DNA from: Ectobius pallidus
Lineage: Eukaryota; Arthropoda; Insecta; Blattodea; Ectobiidae
Assembly (NCBI GenBank): GCA_964059195.1
Contig: CAXKWD010000006.1
Span: forward strand, 2,286,530 to 2,350,529
Length of the DNA stretch: 64,000 nucleotides
Reading direction: 5' to 3'
Part shown: positions 33,450-45,779 of the stretch, one piece after another
Position numbering within the stretch: the stretch's first letter is position 1
Layout of the letters: the number at the start of each line of letters is the position of its first letter
The notes under the pieces: generated by a model
Seen by the model: only the letters and a program-made list of their open reading frames with translations
What the model was told of the DNA's origin: nothing
Database searches by the model: none
Translations under genes and position numbers: made by a program

Positions 33450-33553
33450 GGCTTCATCCAATATTTCAGCCTCGGCTGCAATACTACATTCATCTGCTAA
33501 AGCGTTATTTAGCATACTTGATAACTTACATAAATAGCAATTAATCATGTACT
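33450..33553 (-). repeat. Inverted coding-like repeat, right copy
   Basis: Reverse complement of 32084-32184. On the minus strand the frame is longer than in the left copy and continues as AAEAEILDEAIKAFAFVVH. No family recognised. Confidence 0.5.
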
Positions 33554-33763
33554 TAGAAATGAAACCGAGTAGAATATTGCTAATCCAGGTGGTATTTCAA
33601 AAAATGAATAACAGCATGATTTATTAATTTTGAGCATCTTCAATTGGTTAAGATGGAAATGTACTGAACAGTGAATAAATTTTGAATTTAAATTGCCAAG
33701 ATGTTTGGTTTTGTTAATCCTACTTCAGTTTGTAGGTTCAAAACTTATTTATATGTATACAGT

Positions 33764-35095
33764 CAGTGGTGGTTTCTCCTATTGTGCTGCAGTGCTGCAG
33801 CACACAGCTTGTTTTCTGCTTGTCGTATAATGTTATTTTCAAATGTAATGCTATATTTACTTTTACGTAGATTTTTAACTTGGCGTGTCCACTCGAGAAT
33901 TCCTTAGCTTATCTTGGAGAGTCTGAGTCAGTAATGTGAATATTATCTTTTCCGCCTCGCGATAGGATTCTGTAAACAGCACCTAATTCGTAGGGCTGTG
34001 ATGTCATCCCCCTGTTTGACTGTATGGCGTATATGACAGTTTTAACTGCACAAAAGTGCTTGGGGTAGGGGGCGAGCGTGAGATTCCGAGGCTTTACTAA
34101 TTACTTCACATCTCACCGGTGCGCTGTTAGTTATGTGACAAGGTCTTCCACTGTCTGACGGTAGAGGGCCGTGAAGTAGCGTGAGGGACCATCATAGTCA
34201 AGTAAGGAATGTTTTTCATCTTCATCGCCAAATTTGAATGTGCTAAATTCAGAAACACGGATTTCACAACCCCGATCAAGTATACTGTCGCACTGGGAAC
34301 ACTAACACGACTTCCTCTACCTCAATCATTAAAAATACAATTTTATCGTCTCTTATTCCATTTTGGGAACACTCACGCAATTTTCGCTGCCCTAATGATT
34401 TTTTTGCTATTTTCTCTCTCACACATCTCACACAACGTTCTGCACCTTAAGCATAGGAATTACTATTTCCTCCCCCTTAATCCATCTCTGGGAACTCTCA
34501 CGCGACATTCTCTGCCCTAATTATTTTTTTCTGCTAATTTCTCTAATCGTAATCTATCTCTCTGAAAACTCTCGTGAAATTGTTCATCTACTGCAATGAC
34601 AGCGCACGAGACGTTTTTGCGTTCTAAGCGCGGGAAAGTTGTATTTAGAAATTTATTGGTGTTTAAGAAAAACCATAGGAAGAATATTAATGGACTAGGC
34701 AAGGAATTGTGATATAAGGCAAGGGTGTAGAGTTTGATGCATTGGTGACTGGTTATAAAGAAGAAAGTAAGAGAGGAACAAACATGTAGAAAGAATGAAT
34801 TAAAAAAGGAAAATGCAGGTAAATGTTAAAAAAAGGTTGGTTTAATAATCAGTAGGCTACAGGAATAATAATGTTATACACTATTTCACGAGAGTTTCGA
34901 AGAGATAGAATACGATGAGAGAAATTAGCAAAAAAATAACTAGGGCAGAGAAAATTGCGTGAGAGTTCCCAGAGATGGATTAAAAGACGAGCAGTTTAGA
35001 TAGGCCTACTAATTATTTTATTTTAAATATTTTAAGTTTGCTGTATGGAATGCTATTTGCAGCACACCCTCGTTTTGAGCCACGAGCCGCTACTG
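33764..35095. mobile_element. hAT-type element with perfect 8-bp target duplication
   Basis: It begins CAGTGGTGGTTTC and ends GAGCCGCTACTG, giving CAGT(G/A)G(T/C)GG inverted ends. It is flanked by identical TATACAGT at 33756-33763 and 35096-35103. Length is 1332 bases. Inside, a ~120-bp phrase (GGGAACTCTCACGC...CTCTGCCCTAATTATTTTTT) occurs in direct copies near 34355 and 34490 and once inverted near 34895-35000. No transposase frame remains. Confidence 0.8.
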
Positions 35096-38023
35096 TATAC
35101 AGTAATATTAAAACTGAAATTAAGTTGTAGGAAAAGCTATATTTATGAAAATAATAATTGATTTGTATAGTTTTAGCCATCTAAAACTTGTATTACAGAA
35201 CAGTAAGTGCATTTTAAGGCAAATTCCACTTAATCGGGATTATGGTGATCTGAATTAGCAGGATTCTACTGAAATAACTATTAATTGCATATTATAATCC
35301 ACTGAGACCTGTGTGTGTAAAGGCAGGGAAGCATGTGAGAAGAGAGTTACTCTACTCTGCAGCAATGAAACATGAATTAGTGATTAAGTATAAATCCTTC
35401 AAAATCAAAAGGAGAAACAAGTGTTTACAAAGGTGATTGGTAGAAAAATTTTAAAGAAGTGCCACTTACTAGGGCAATGTTCGTCATTTTTACCCAAGAG
35501 GTTATTTGCCAGAAACTTAGCTCGGTTCTCAACTTTCACTTATGAAATGGCCTGAAAAACCAGACACGCTGGACTATTCCACTCATGATGTTGTCAAGAA
35601 GATCCAGCCCCCAACCCATTGCGGTAGCTTAAGATCAACAATCTTCTCATGACTCAACTTTATACCTAACACAACTTTATACCAAATTGAAGTTTCCTTA
35701 AGATTGTTTACGAAAAAATTGTAACCTTGTATTCAATTACTTTATTAATAAATTTCTATACAGATTCAGTTTGATATTAATTTTGCTATTATTGCTTTCA
35801 GAATATCGTTGTTAGTGTGGATACAAAGTGAGTACCATGGATTACAAAATCATTAGCATGGATTGTAGCATCATTAGCGTGGAGGTGAACAATAAAAAGA
35901 AAACAGAAAAGTTTTAACATCATAATATCAGCTCTTCTGGATAATAGGTTGTCTTCTACTACATGTCAGTATGGCCTACATGTAAAATTTTTGGCAAATT
36001 TTATTATTAATATTTATTTATTTAGTTTTTTGGAGTTCAAAGGTACACCTTATTGTAGAATCACCCTTATACAAATCACCATTAATATTGGATACCATTT
36101 ATAATAGCCTAAAAATCCACGGCTTAGTTATCACTGTCTCTTATTTTAAACTTTGAAATAATGTAAACATTTACCTGCATTTTGTAGAAATCTCAGTGAT
36201 CAAAGTATCAATAAAAATGACTTACAAAATGACTTTTGAAATTACAAAAGTGAATTATTCGTTTATACAGTATATGGTCCTTTTTTCAGGATCTATGCAG
36301 GGTATTCATGTAGTAAGGTATCTATGACAGGTAATTATGTCATATTTTTATATTTCATTTCATTTTCCTAAAAAGGAAAAACAAAATTTATTAATTCCAG
36401 CATAGGTAAGGAAATTAAAAGATATAAAAGAATATGCATAATGATAAACTTACGTCAATTCACATATCTTTTGAATAAAATATTTTGAAAGTATGCTCCC
36501 ATCAAATGACAAAGTCCACTTTTTGCAAGTTTGTGAAATCCATTAGTTGAGGAATTAGCCATCAAAGCATTAGCAACTACCTACCTAAAACAGGATATCT
36601 ACAGATTTGCTAGATAACAATCTGAAACCCTGACATGATCAAAGAAATATAAATGTAAGCGAAGTAGTGTATATAACTCATCTCAATATTATTGTTTCAT
36701 AGTAAAAACTTCCCTGTATAAACATTTTAAAAATTTCTAGAAAGAAACTCTATTTTTTCCCATGTAAGTACAAATTAGAGTGAAGCTGACTGTGTAAACC
36801 TCAGGGTACCTGTGACATCACTAGATCATTGATATTATTTAGTGCCAAGGACATTCATAGTGTGTAAAAGTAAAGGATAGGATTCAGATGTTTATGACCT
36901 AAAAAGTTGAAAGTATGACTGCAAATGTGCCTTTAAAAATTGATTAAATATGACTAAAAAATCCTAAAAATCGCTTAATATAAAACATAGTCTCTAAAAA
37001 TAAATGTTGAAATTTAAAACGTTTAATTACACTAAATTATTACATCACATGAATTCAATTAGGCAATTACTTATTAACAATATTACAGGTGATTTACAGC
37101 TTTACTTGTAGTGAACTTCTATCTTTGAAAAATTTGCTCCTTTGCTCGTTTCATTAGCTCCAAATATTTTTTAGATAAAGTGTATCCCTATATAATACTA
37201 ACAATAATTATATAAATTTTAAAATTAAGTGGCCTATTAAATGAGCATAAATATTAAATTAATGACATAACTTTCAGATTTAACTCGACCGTTTAGTGCA
37301 AGTACCTTATAATTGTTCTCCTTGACCAAATTTATAATTGGAATATGATGTTAAATTACAAATATGTCAAACCATAAAAATGACCAAAATATGACTTTAT
37401 ATGCAAAATAAAAACGGTCCAAATAGGACAACATCCGTGCAATTTGCGTTTAATTTGTTTGTACAGTGAGAAGGGTGGTCAAGATAAAAATGTCATGAAC
37501 ATCTTAACCCTAGTAATAAGTAGGCTAATAAGTAATTTAGCATAGTCAAGTAATAAGTAATTGTGTAGTAAAATCATAAAACTCAGTAGCATTATAAAAG
37601 CATTTAAAACCTTGAAATGGCCAGTTCCAAACTTCCAGAATGATAATTTTATTGAAGTGTATAGAAAACTCTCTTGTGTTAATCGTATTTGCATTTCCTT
37701 ATGTAAATATCAAATTTATTTCTCTTGCAGTAATTGAAGAGCATTATTTTCAAAACTCGATAAAGCAAAAGTCTGGATAAAATGAGTTATATACGTGTTT
37801 GGTATGTTCTGTATGCTACCAATTAATCTGTGAAGTCAGATATCATACAATCGGATGTTTTTCGTTTCTACAGAACAGGGAAACACAAGAGTTTTCGAAA
37901 CTTGATAAAGCATAGGCTACTCTCAACCTGGTTATCTAGGTAATATGAAACTTTCCTGTTTTTGTTTCCTTTGTACGCACAGAGTGCATTACCTTATTGC
38001 TAATTTAACAAATTGCATTTGTT

Positions 38024-38648
38024 AGAGTGCAGGGCCATGTGTCATGGAATTTTTACACTCATATTTGTAGCAAATACATAATAATATTACTTTATTAGTT
38101 TTCTTTTTCATCAGAATATTTTCTAATAATATTAGTTATGAGTTCATGGCGCTAAATTATTAGTAAATATTGCTAACATTATTAGTAAACTGTTTCACAG
38201 ACTAGAGAACTAATAAAACTTACTGGTAATATTAGGTGATTTCTATAGGCCTAAGTGTTTTTGGACCCATAACATATTCTCAAACCCATTTCGTTTTCGT
38301 CATAACAAGTTTTGAGGAATTGAGGTTTGATTTTAATACATAATCCTACGGCTATCTTGAATAAGTGCCTGGCAGATTTATTATTTTCTTAGAGCTATTT
38401 ATTGTTTGTTACATTTATAAAGATATATGTAGGCCGTGATGCTTTGAAATAGTAGCCTATTGACAAAAAGGCTAAGAAGGGAAAAACACAAACAACAATG
38501 CAGACATAACCTCCAAATCAATCAGCTGACAAATGAACTAATAATATTAGTGAAGAGATTTCATAAGTAGTGTTTATATCTCTATGAAACAAGATTTTGA
38601 GTAATATCATGAGTTCTAATATTATTAGCAAGTTGTATGAAACAGGGC
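38024..38648. mobile_element. Candidate MITE with AGGGCC-type ends
   Basis: The left AGGGCCATGTGTCATGGAA and the complement of the right end (AGGCCCTGTTTCATACAAC) are loosely similar. Both lead into CTAATAATATTAG palindromes that recur four times within the segment. No clear target duplication. Weak call. Confidence 0.3.
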
Positions 38649-40313
38649 CTAGCAAATATGAGTACGGATATATGCAAACTAACTTCACTATTAGATATAC
38701 TTACCCAGAACAATCTTTTTTCCATGTCAGAATCAGCTGGGATACTTACTGAAATAATCGCTCTAATACTGAAGTTAGCCTGTATATTTCTTGCTAATGA
38801 CGTCAACACTGAACTGAGATATTTCCGTAGTAATATTAATATTGGTAATCAGTTTTTGGATGTCTTCCACAAGCTAGACATGGATTTACAGTTTCCGTCC
38901 TCTCTTTTGAAATGGACATATATTCCTCCATTACTATCTCGGGCAGGATATACTGTAATGAGAGACGCTCCTATTGGCACAGCAATGTAAAATAAGTCCA
39001 TAGAAATAATAAATGAGTGAAGCCACAACAACGATGAGATAAAGAAGCAGTGTTGGTATACGGACCATTTTTAGACTTAAAAGTGAGAGTAAAAGCAGCC
39101 ACTGAAGAAGTTTCTCGCAACTGGGAACGAAATGTCTGCCTAAACATATGCCTATAAACCTGGCCTACAGCTCTGAAGATGTCTAGCATACAAGATTCTG
39201 GCTGTAAAAACCTCAGATTGTTGAAAAATATTGTTTTGTGCAACTAATAAGATCAAGTTTATTTATTAGCTTTTTAAAATCATTTTTGTTCAAGTTAATT
39301 ATTTTTTCATTAATTATATATTAATTAAATAGGATCATTAAATGAAGCTAAGGATGAAATTTTTAAAAGGGAAGAATTCAAAGAAAACAAAAATCCTTAA
39401 TATCCCGATTTTATCTACCACAGTTGCGGATTACCCTCGCTAAGAATCGAAATTGATTCCTTGGCGATTTATTGATTATTAATTTTATTTTAAATAACTT
39501 TTATTAAAGTTGTATTGGTTCTTGGAATTTTTGGAAAGCATAATAAAGTAATGAAAAAACTTGCATATCTTCACTCGCTCGACAGAGAACTATTTTACCA
39601 TCTGTGGTTAAGTAAGTTTACCACCGATTCACTGTTTAAGCAAAAATTATTTACTGGACTTTTCTTTCGGTATTTTAAGATACATTCTGCTCACAGGCTC
39701 CGACTTCACACAAGACAATAATCTAGAAATGCTTTCAATTTTAAACATAAATTACCGATCTTTATTTTCGCATACTACCATCTGTCCATTGTATTCGGTG
39801 CTTAAGACTTACGATACTTAATTGCAGATCTTCCAGAGCAACATGTCAATAAAATGGAAATTAACTTCCTGTTTTTCTGAATGTTCTGTGGACAAACAAT
39901 TACATGAGATACGCCTTAAGAAATTTGCCCCCATTCCACTCCCATTGCTTACCATTCCACTCCCATTGCTTGCCACGAGACTGAGTCTATAACTGGGAGT
40001 AAATATTACAGAGCAGCCGTTTTGTTAACATTGGAAAAAATTGTAATACATGCATCCATATGCACATATTAATGAAATATGCACTTATATGCACTATAAA
40101 ACTTTACCAATTGCTCTTTAATAGAATGAAACACATACTTCCATTAAGTGCATAGTTTTATTCTCAGGGAATAAAACATGCTATAGTGCAAACATCCGCC
40201 CTCTAATTATAAGGTACAAAAAACAAAACAAAATTTTTAAATGAAAGAAAAAATAAAATGAAAACGATATTTGTAACATTCAATAACATGTTGGTTTCCT
40301 TATATTATCTTTA

Positions 40314-40374
40314 CTATATATATATATACATATACATAATACATATATATATATATATAATACATATATATATT
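40314..40374. repeat. AT microsatellite
   Basis: TA dinucleotide runs interrupted by CATA. Confidence 0.9.
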
Positions 40375-40572
40375 GATTTAATGGAAAATCGAACAATGTG
40401 CATTAATAAGAAAAGTTATTGTCATCTGCATAGAATTTAAGGGATCTTGTTCTAGCTATACAGTCGAGTATATGATACTGTTCACATTTTTGGTCACACC
40501 GCGCACACACACACTGATCAGATTGCCTGATGAAACCCTCTTTGATTACATATTCTGTAGTGGAATCCGTGA

Positions 40573-40574
<2 letters not shown>

Positions 40575-40607
<33 letters not shown>

Positions 40608-40622
40608 TGTGTGTGTGTGTGT
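40575..40622. repeat. Compound (AT)n(GT)n microsatellite
   Basis: About 15 AT units followed directly by GCGTGTGTGTGTGTGTG. Confidence 0.9.
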
Positions 40623-41090
40623 GAGATTACATTATTTTTCATTTAAGTATAATGTACAGTTAATAATGTAATAGATGTAATACCATAAAGTAAAGGGAAA
40701 ATGTAGAAAATAAAAATATTTTGAAACAGGTATTAAAAAACAAAACTAACTTAACGTCAAACTAAAGTAAGAAATTAACATTAGTGTCAAAGTTCCATGA
40801 TTTTTTGGTCTATGTCTTTTGAAAAAACCGGCATTTTTACCTGCCGACAATTTGATGCTCCTTGAATTATTCTCTAGGACAATGCCTAACAAGATAATAA
40901 TACAATAAAAGATCCAAGAAATAACAACAACAAAAATGTGTTCTGTAAAATTATGATTTTGTGCTTTATCAGGTTTTGAAAAATGTTCCTCAATTGTGAA
41001 TCGAGTCACAAGATGTAAAATTGTTAACATTTTAGTTAATGTAGAGTAGGCAAGATAATACATACATTGATGGCAAGGAAAGAATAATTA

Positions 41091-41974
41091 CCGTATTTAC
41101 TCGCATACTTTTCGCACCGAGGAACAAATTCTGTCAAAATAGGGTTGCGTAAATTATGTGAAAATTAAAAAAAAAAAACATGTAATGTAATATTTGAACT
41201 TTAATAATATTCTTTGGTAACTTGAAATTTAAAAGAAAATAGCCAATATTAATATTGTTGTACAGTAATTGCTCACTATAACGATTATTGCACTGTTACT
41301 GGTTGAATGTTCGTAGCATTACTTAAAAAATCGAGTACAATTTCTTACCGTAAAAATCACTATCATTGTCGTTGGTACCTATGTCATCGCAGTCATCTGC
41401 AAGTTGGTCGGAAAGCATCTCAGAACCATCGAGTGCATTCGAAATCCCTCTTTCCTTGAATCCAATTTTAATGTGAAAACCGAGTTCCTCCCACGATATT
41501 GCAGACCGCATCGTTACGTAATTCTACTATGTAACACAGAAGTTTGTTCTCAAGCTCTGGGTATTTTGCGTTTCGGCAAGAACTTTTTACTTTTATTAAT
41601 GCCTCCTTCTGTTTCCACAAATATCTCACATGAAATTCTAAAACACCAAATTCCCTCTCAGCAGTTCAGTTCCAGCTCTTCTCGGCATACTCAATCGCAC
41701 AAAGTTCGTAGATGTCAGCTTTGCTACGTAGAGACGCTTGCATGCATTCAACTGGCAAGTTTCACGCTTTACGGGGTTAGTCGCTAGTGCAGCGTGGGGA
41801 AGGTGGTGAAAGTTAGGAGTGACCTTGACGTACTCCACGGAGAGAATGGAATGCGAGAAATGGCTTGATTGCCGGTTTTACGGTAGTACCCTGTGTAAGT
41901 TACGAGAGGGTTTTGGCCTTAAAAATGGGGAATGGGAATTATGCGAGAGAAGTTAAGTATGCCAGTAAATACGG
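41091..41974 (-). mobile_element. pogo/Tigger-like DNA transposon relic
   Basis: Inverted ends CCGTATTTACTCGCATACTT (left) and CCGTATTTACTGGCATACTT (complement of right) differ at one base in 20 and are flanked by TA (41089-41090, 41975-41976). The minus strand at 41323-41511 reads GFKERGISNALDGSEMLSDQ, matching the C-terminal CGISNALDGSEDD signature of jerky/Tigger transposases. The catalytic DDE part is deleted, so the 884-bp copy is non-autonomous. Confidence 0.8.
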
Positions 41975-41976
41975 TA

Positions 41977-42975
41977 TGTGATTCAATAAAAAGTGGCTTA
42001 CAGGGGGTCATGTACGAGAATCAAAAAAATATCTCACAACTCTCTTATGCAGAATAAATAGTGTGTGCTGAATTGAAGCATTTAATTTTATAAGGGTATA
42101 AGTACCAAACTAATGATTTTTCAATTGATAATTTTAAATGGATCTATGTACCCAGATGAATGCAGAAGGGTCCGGGGAAATATACGTCAGTAGCAATAAA
42201 ACCCAAAATATAGCGCTGGGTATATCTCCTGCATGTCTTTGTGTGGGTCTATGTCTTGTTTTCTACACAATCATGATTTTGGCATTTAGACTCTTATAAA
42301 ACTAAAAGCTTCAATTATGGTTACCTCATAATAAAATACCATGGTTTATATTACTATGGATTTGCCCATAATAAACATTCATGCTGAGACAAGTAGTGAT
42401 ATTGGGCCAATTGCTAAAACAAGGTCTAATCCATGGCCAAACTGCATCACGATTGATAAAACATAGTTTCAGAGACTAATTGATCTTTTGAGGCATTAAA
42501 TCTGAATGTTAGAAATTAAGATATTGGGGCGGAAGTAATCCCTTACAAGATTACAGTACTTACCAAGTTTTGTCTTTTGAAAGAGACTATGAAAGAGTTA
42601 ACAAGAATGCTAACAGTATGATGCTTTAGGTCTGGATTTGTAAGGATAATTTCGTCCTGATAAGTTTAATAAATTTACACTTAATGTTACGTATTTCAAT
42701 TAATAATTTTCTTAAATAACAAATTTTTATGTTTACATTTAGACTGTATAATATACTTGTTAATTGAGTTTGTAATAAATTATATGTAACCAACTTTGGT
42801 ATTTGATGTGATGTGTATGTCCCCTTTTTCCAGATGTGCATCCCACTTGCTACTCCACTATGACGTGTACATATTACAGTCAGAATGAGAAAACGTAAAA
42901 CGTAAAATCCAAAGAAAATTCATTATCTCCTTCATAACTATATAAGCCGAATAAATGCGTTTCTTGCATTTTATA
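41977..42975. other. No recognised gene
   Basis: AT-rich DNA left of the BEL/Pao copy A terminus. No terminal repeats or domains seen. Confidence 0.55.
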
Positions 42976-44605
42976 TGTAGGCTAGTGTGCCTTACAGAAT
43001 TTTTGCTATTAACGGAGGACCACAAGATTCGTAGGCTTGTTTGCCTAACAGAATCAAGAATGCTATTATTTGTAGGATCAGGTTCCAGTGAGGACAAAAA
43101 AATGTAGGGATCCAGGCCCGTTGCGGACCAAGTATGCTTATGCCTTTGAAATATAGGACTGAAGTAGGAAGTAGGTACAATGGAATGATAATTTTTGCTT
43201 TATTCTTGTCTGGCAGTCAGGATTATCTTCTACTTCTCTTCTTTTCTTCCTTGTAGCCGTGTGCTTAATAATATTCAGTTTTATTTTATTTCACTTAGAA
43301 ATTTTAGGATGAGACTTATGGTTTGTACTTCACTTAGAAGATATTATTTTCTCAACAAGCAACAGTATTAATTGTATTAACAAATTAACAATGTACAATA
43401 TGTTGGTTGAGCTATATCTTGCTCATATTTACTACGGCAGTTCAATTACACTGCTCGTAGGGAAAAGAGGAGCTGCCAGATTGCCAAAACTCCTAAAAAT
43501 TTATAAATGCAGTATTTACTAAAGCATATGCAAGAATGCTAAGCCATACTAGGCTTTTGTGTAGTTTACAATAGGTTATGAAGTTGGTACTTAGCTTTTA
43601 ATGCGACTTCATTGATGAATATGTGAGTGCATTAGCCGGACGGTGGCTAATATGAAAAAGTACAGTTATAGATATGATGGTTCATGGTGTAGTTGCTGTA
43701 AAATCCTCTGGAATGGTGGCCAATAGCGAGTCCTCCAACGGCTGCAAACTACGCTCCACGGGATTCCAGGGCTGCTCCAATGTCCAGTCTCCAAACTGTC
43801 TATGTGTTGGCTATCTGCGTTGTTCCCATGCTGAAGTTCTGTAGATACTATGTGTAGAGTAACTGTACTATTATATATACAGACTTGTGGTCTGTTTGCT
43901 AAATTTGGGTTACGCCCTTACAAAGCAAAGGTTGATGAAGAAATAATAAAAGTCTAACGGCTGCAAATGCGTTCATATAATCATCTTACAAAAAGTCTTA
44001 TTCATAAATCTGATGGAAGGCTGGTCTAAAACATTCCAGAAGCTTCCATCTTAAATCACGCCTTTGTTAGACAAAGGAATATGCTGTACTCTTTCTGTAA
44101 CACATAAGAATTAGCTGTGAGAATTTGCTATATTAAGCAATAGATAAATATAGAGAAATTAATATATTTCCTATGTTAATCCATCTATATTGTAGCTATT
44201 CTGTCCGTAAGGACAAGCAAAAATTATGGATATAAAACTTTAAGTAATAGCTATTCTGTCTTTAGGGCTAGGTATGTAATTGATTACTTGATCGACAATC
44301 GATATCTGATCGATGTCGGTAAAGTAGCTTTCTTTTGCTAGTTAGTATTAACATTAAATGCGAATAGCTTGTATTAAAGAAAACGAATGTTTAAGAGACA
44401 TGTTTTGCATAATATAATAGCGTGTACAATAGCTATTTTCCTTTACTTATATGTAAATAAGAGGTATAAGTGTGCCAATAATTCTGATTTCTCTGACTGA
44501 CATTAGTGCCATCTAGCGACTTGTATTAACATTATATTGCTTTAAATATGCTTAAATAGGCTTTAAGCTCTACGAGCTTACATACTAAGGGAAGCGGCCC
44601 CAACA
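42976..44605 (-). repeat. BEL/Pao copy A, 3' LTR (left)
   Basis: Homology with the right LTR begins exactly at TGTAGGCTAGTGTGCC (42976 here, 51641 there), so in the sense direction the LTR ends in CCTACA. The other edge is uncertain. TGTAAGCTC (to 44582) and TGTTGGGGCC (to 44605) are both possible sense starts, because the distal part of the right LTR lies outside the window. At about 1.6 kb it is long for the class. It contains a U3 dyad CGACAATCGAT...ATCGATGTCG (44298-44325) and one 100-bp GGAAAAGAGGAGCTGC unit (43456-43560). Confidence 0.75.
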
Positions 44606-44616
44606 AATAGAAAAAT

Positions 44617-45730
44617 TTACTGAGCAGGCAGTGGACATAGCTTAGAGATATGTCTCTTTAAAATTGAATTAGCAGTTTTGACTGTTGCTACTCTCACTTT
44701 ACCATCTGGACCAGGATGAACTTCTAGAATCCTGACTAGTGGCCAATTCATAGGAGGAACATTGTCCACCATTAGTATAACTAATTGATTAGTTTGCAAG
44801 TTTTGGAATTCAGTGTTCCACTTCCGTCTTTGCTGTAATGTGGCAAATTCCTTTACCCATCTAGACCAAATAGACTGAAACTGTTGCTCTATTAATTGAT
44901 AGCGTGACAGCCTGGATAGGTTTATAGATTGTAGGTCAGGATGTGGAATTGAATTCAAAGGAGTACCAATGAGGAAATGACCAGGGGTCAATGCCATATA
45001 ATCTTGAGAATCGCTGCTCATCGGTGTCAGTGGTCTGCTGTTGATGATGGGCTTCAATCTTGCATAGTAGTGAGCTCGCTTCTTCATAGCTGTAAATAGT
45101 GTCTTTCATCACTTTGTATAAAATAGTCTTCATCTGCGGTTGGACCTTTCAACAAGTCCTGCCATATGGCTTGCCCTTGGTGGCAAAAAAAGGAATTGAA
45201 TGTGTAGATTTGCTGTGAAGTGTATAATTTCGGTGTTGGCTTGTTCTGTTTGGAATTGCTCATAGAGTTCACTTAGCTCTCGTGAAGCTCCTACGAAGTT
45301 CCTACCGTTATCTAGGTATAAATGATAAGGTAGACCTCTTCTAGATACAAATCTTTGCAAAGAAGCAATGAAGGCTGATGAAGTTGCTGCAGTCACTAAT
45401 TCTATGTGTACTGATTTGGTGCATAAACATTTGTGCATATAGATATAAGCTTTATATACTGTTTTGCCTCTCCCATGATCCTTTAAGGGAATAGGACCCA
45501 CAAAATCTATTGCTGTGGTGTAAAAAGCTCGGTTAGGTGTAACTCTAGCTTGGGGCAAAGTTCCCATAATTTGTTGTGCTTTGACAGGGATGTGTCTAAA
45601 ACATGTAAGACATCCTTTCAATACCGATTTTACAGCACTCCATTAATGGGCCAATACTGTTGTCTTAATGTGTACAGTATGCCTTGGGGGCCTTCATGCA
45701 GGTTTTTCAAGTGTGTGTCTCTGACAATGA
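44617..45730 (-). pseudogene. BEL/Pao copy A integrase
   Basis: Minus strand from 45730: CLTCFRHIPVKAQQIMG (end of the HHCC zinc region), AIDFVGPIPLKDHGRGK (first Asp), LYLDNGRNFVGA (second Asp) and PPRASHMAGLVERSNR (Glu). The DDE triad is thus present. The frame breaks after SNRR near 45130. The remaining C-terminal region continues in another frame to 44617: INSRPLTPMSSDSQDYMALT, PGHFLIGTPLNS, then WPLVRILEVHPGPDGKVRV, the conserved tail of BEL/Pao integrases. It would join retroelement cDNA to host DNA, but this copy is broken. The stop TAA is only about 15 bases from the LTR. Confidence 0.85.
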
Positions 45731-45779
45731 TTTGTGTTATGTGGTGCGTGGCAGGTAGTATAATTGGATGCATAGAATT

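Larger units (their letters stand above)
35104..41088. other. Long stretch without recognised genes
   Basis: AT-rich DNA. Items seen: a splice-site-flanked mini-stretch near 35801-35830 that I do not trust, a possible MITE (38024-38648), an imperfect hairpin near 39437-39466, a twofold repeat CCATTCCACTCCCATTGCTT near 39933-39975, and microsatellites near 40314 and 40575. Open frames at 38637-39243 on both strands and at 40746-41063 (minus) show no domain. Confidence 0.5.

Noticed and set aside
35801..35830. Mini-exon between a TTTCAG acceptor and a GTGAGT donor
   Set aside because: Only about 30 bases, no domain, and no phase link to the host exons that ended at 32062.
38637..39243. Overlapping frames on both strands (117, 60 and 90 codons)
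   Set aside because: No recognisable domain, no splice support, and frames oppose each other.
40258..40440. 60-codon frame with YIYIYIIHIYI repeats
   Set aside because: Translation of an AT microsatellite.
42626..43180. Minus-strand frames near and in the left LTR
   Set aside because: They cross the LTR edge, or repeat in the other LTR without motifs; LTR sequence is non-coding.
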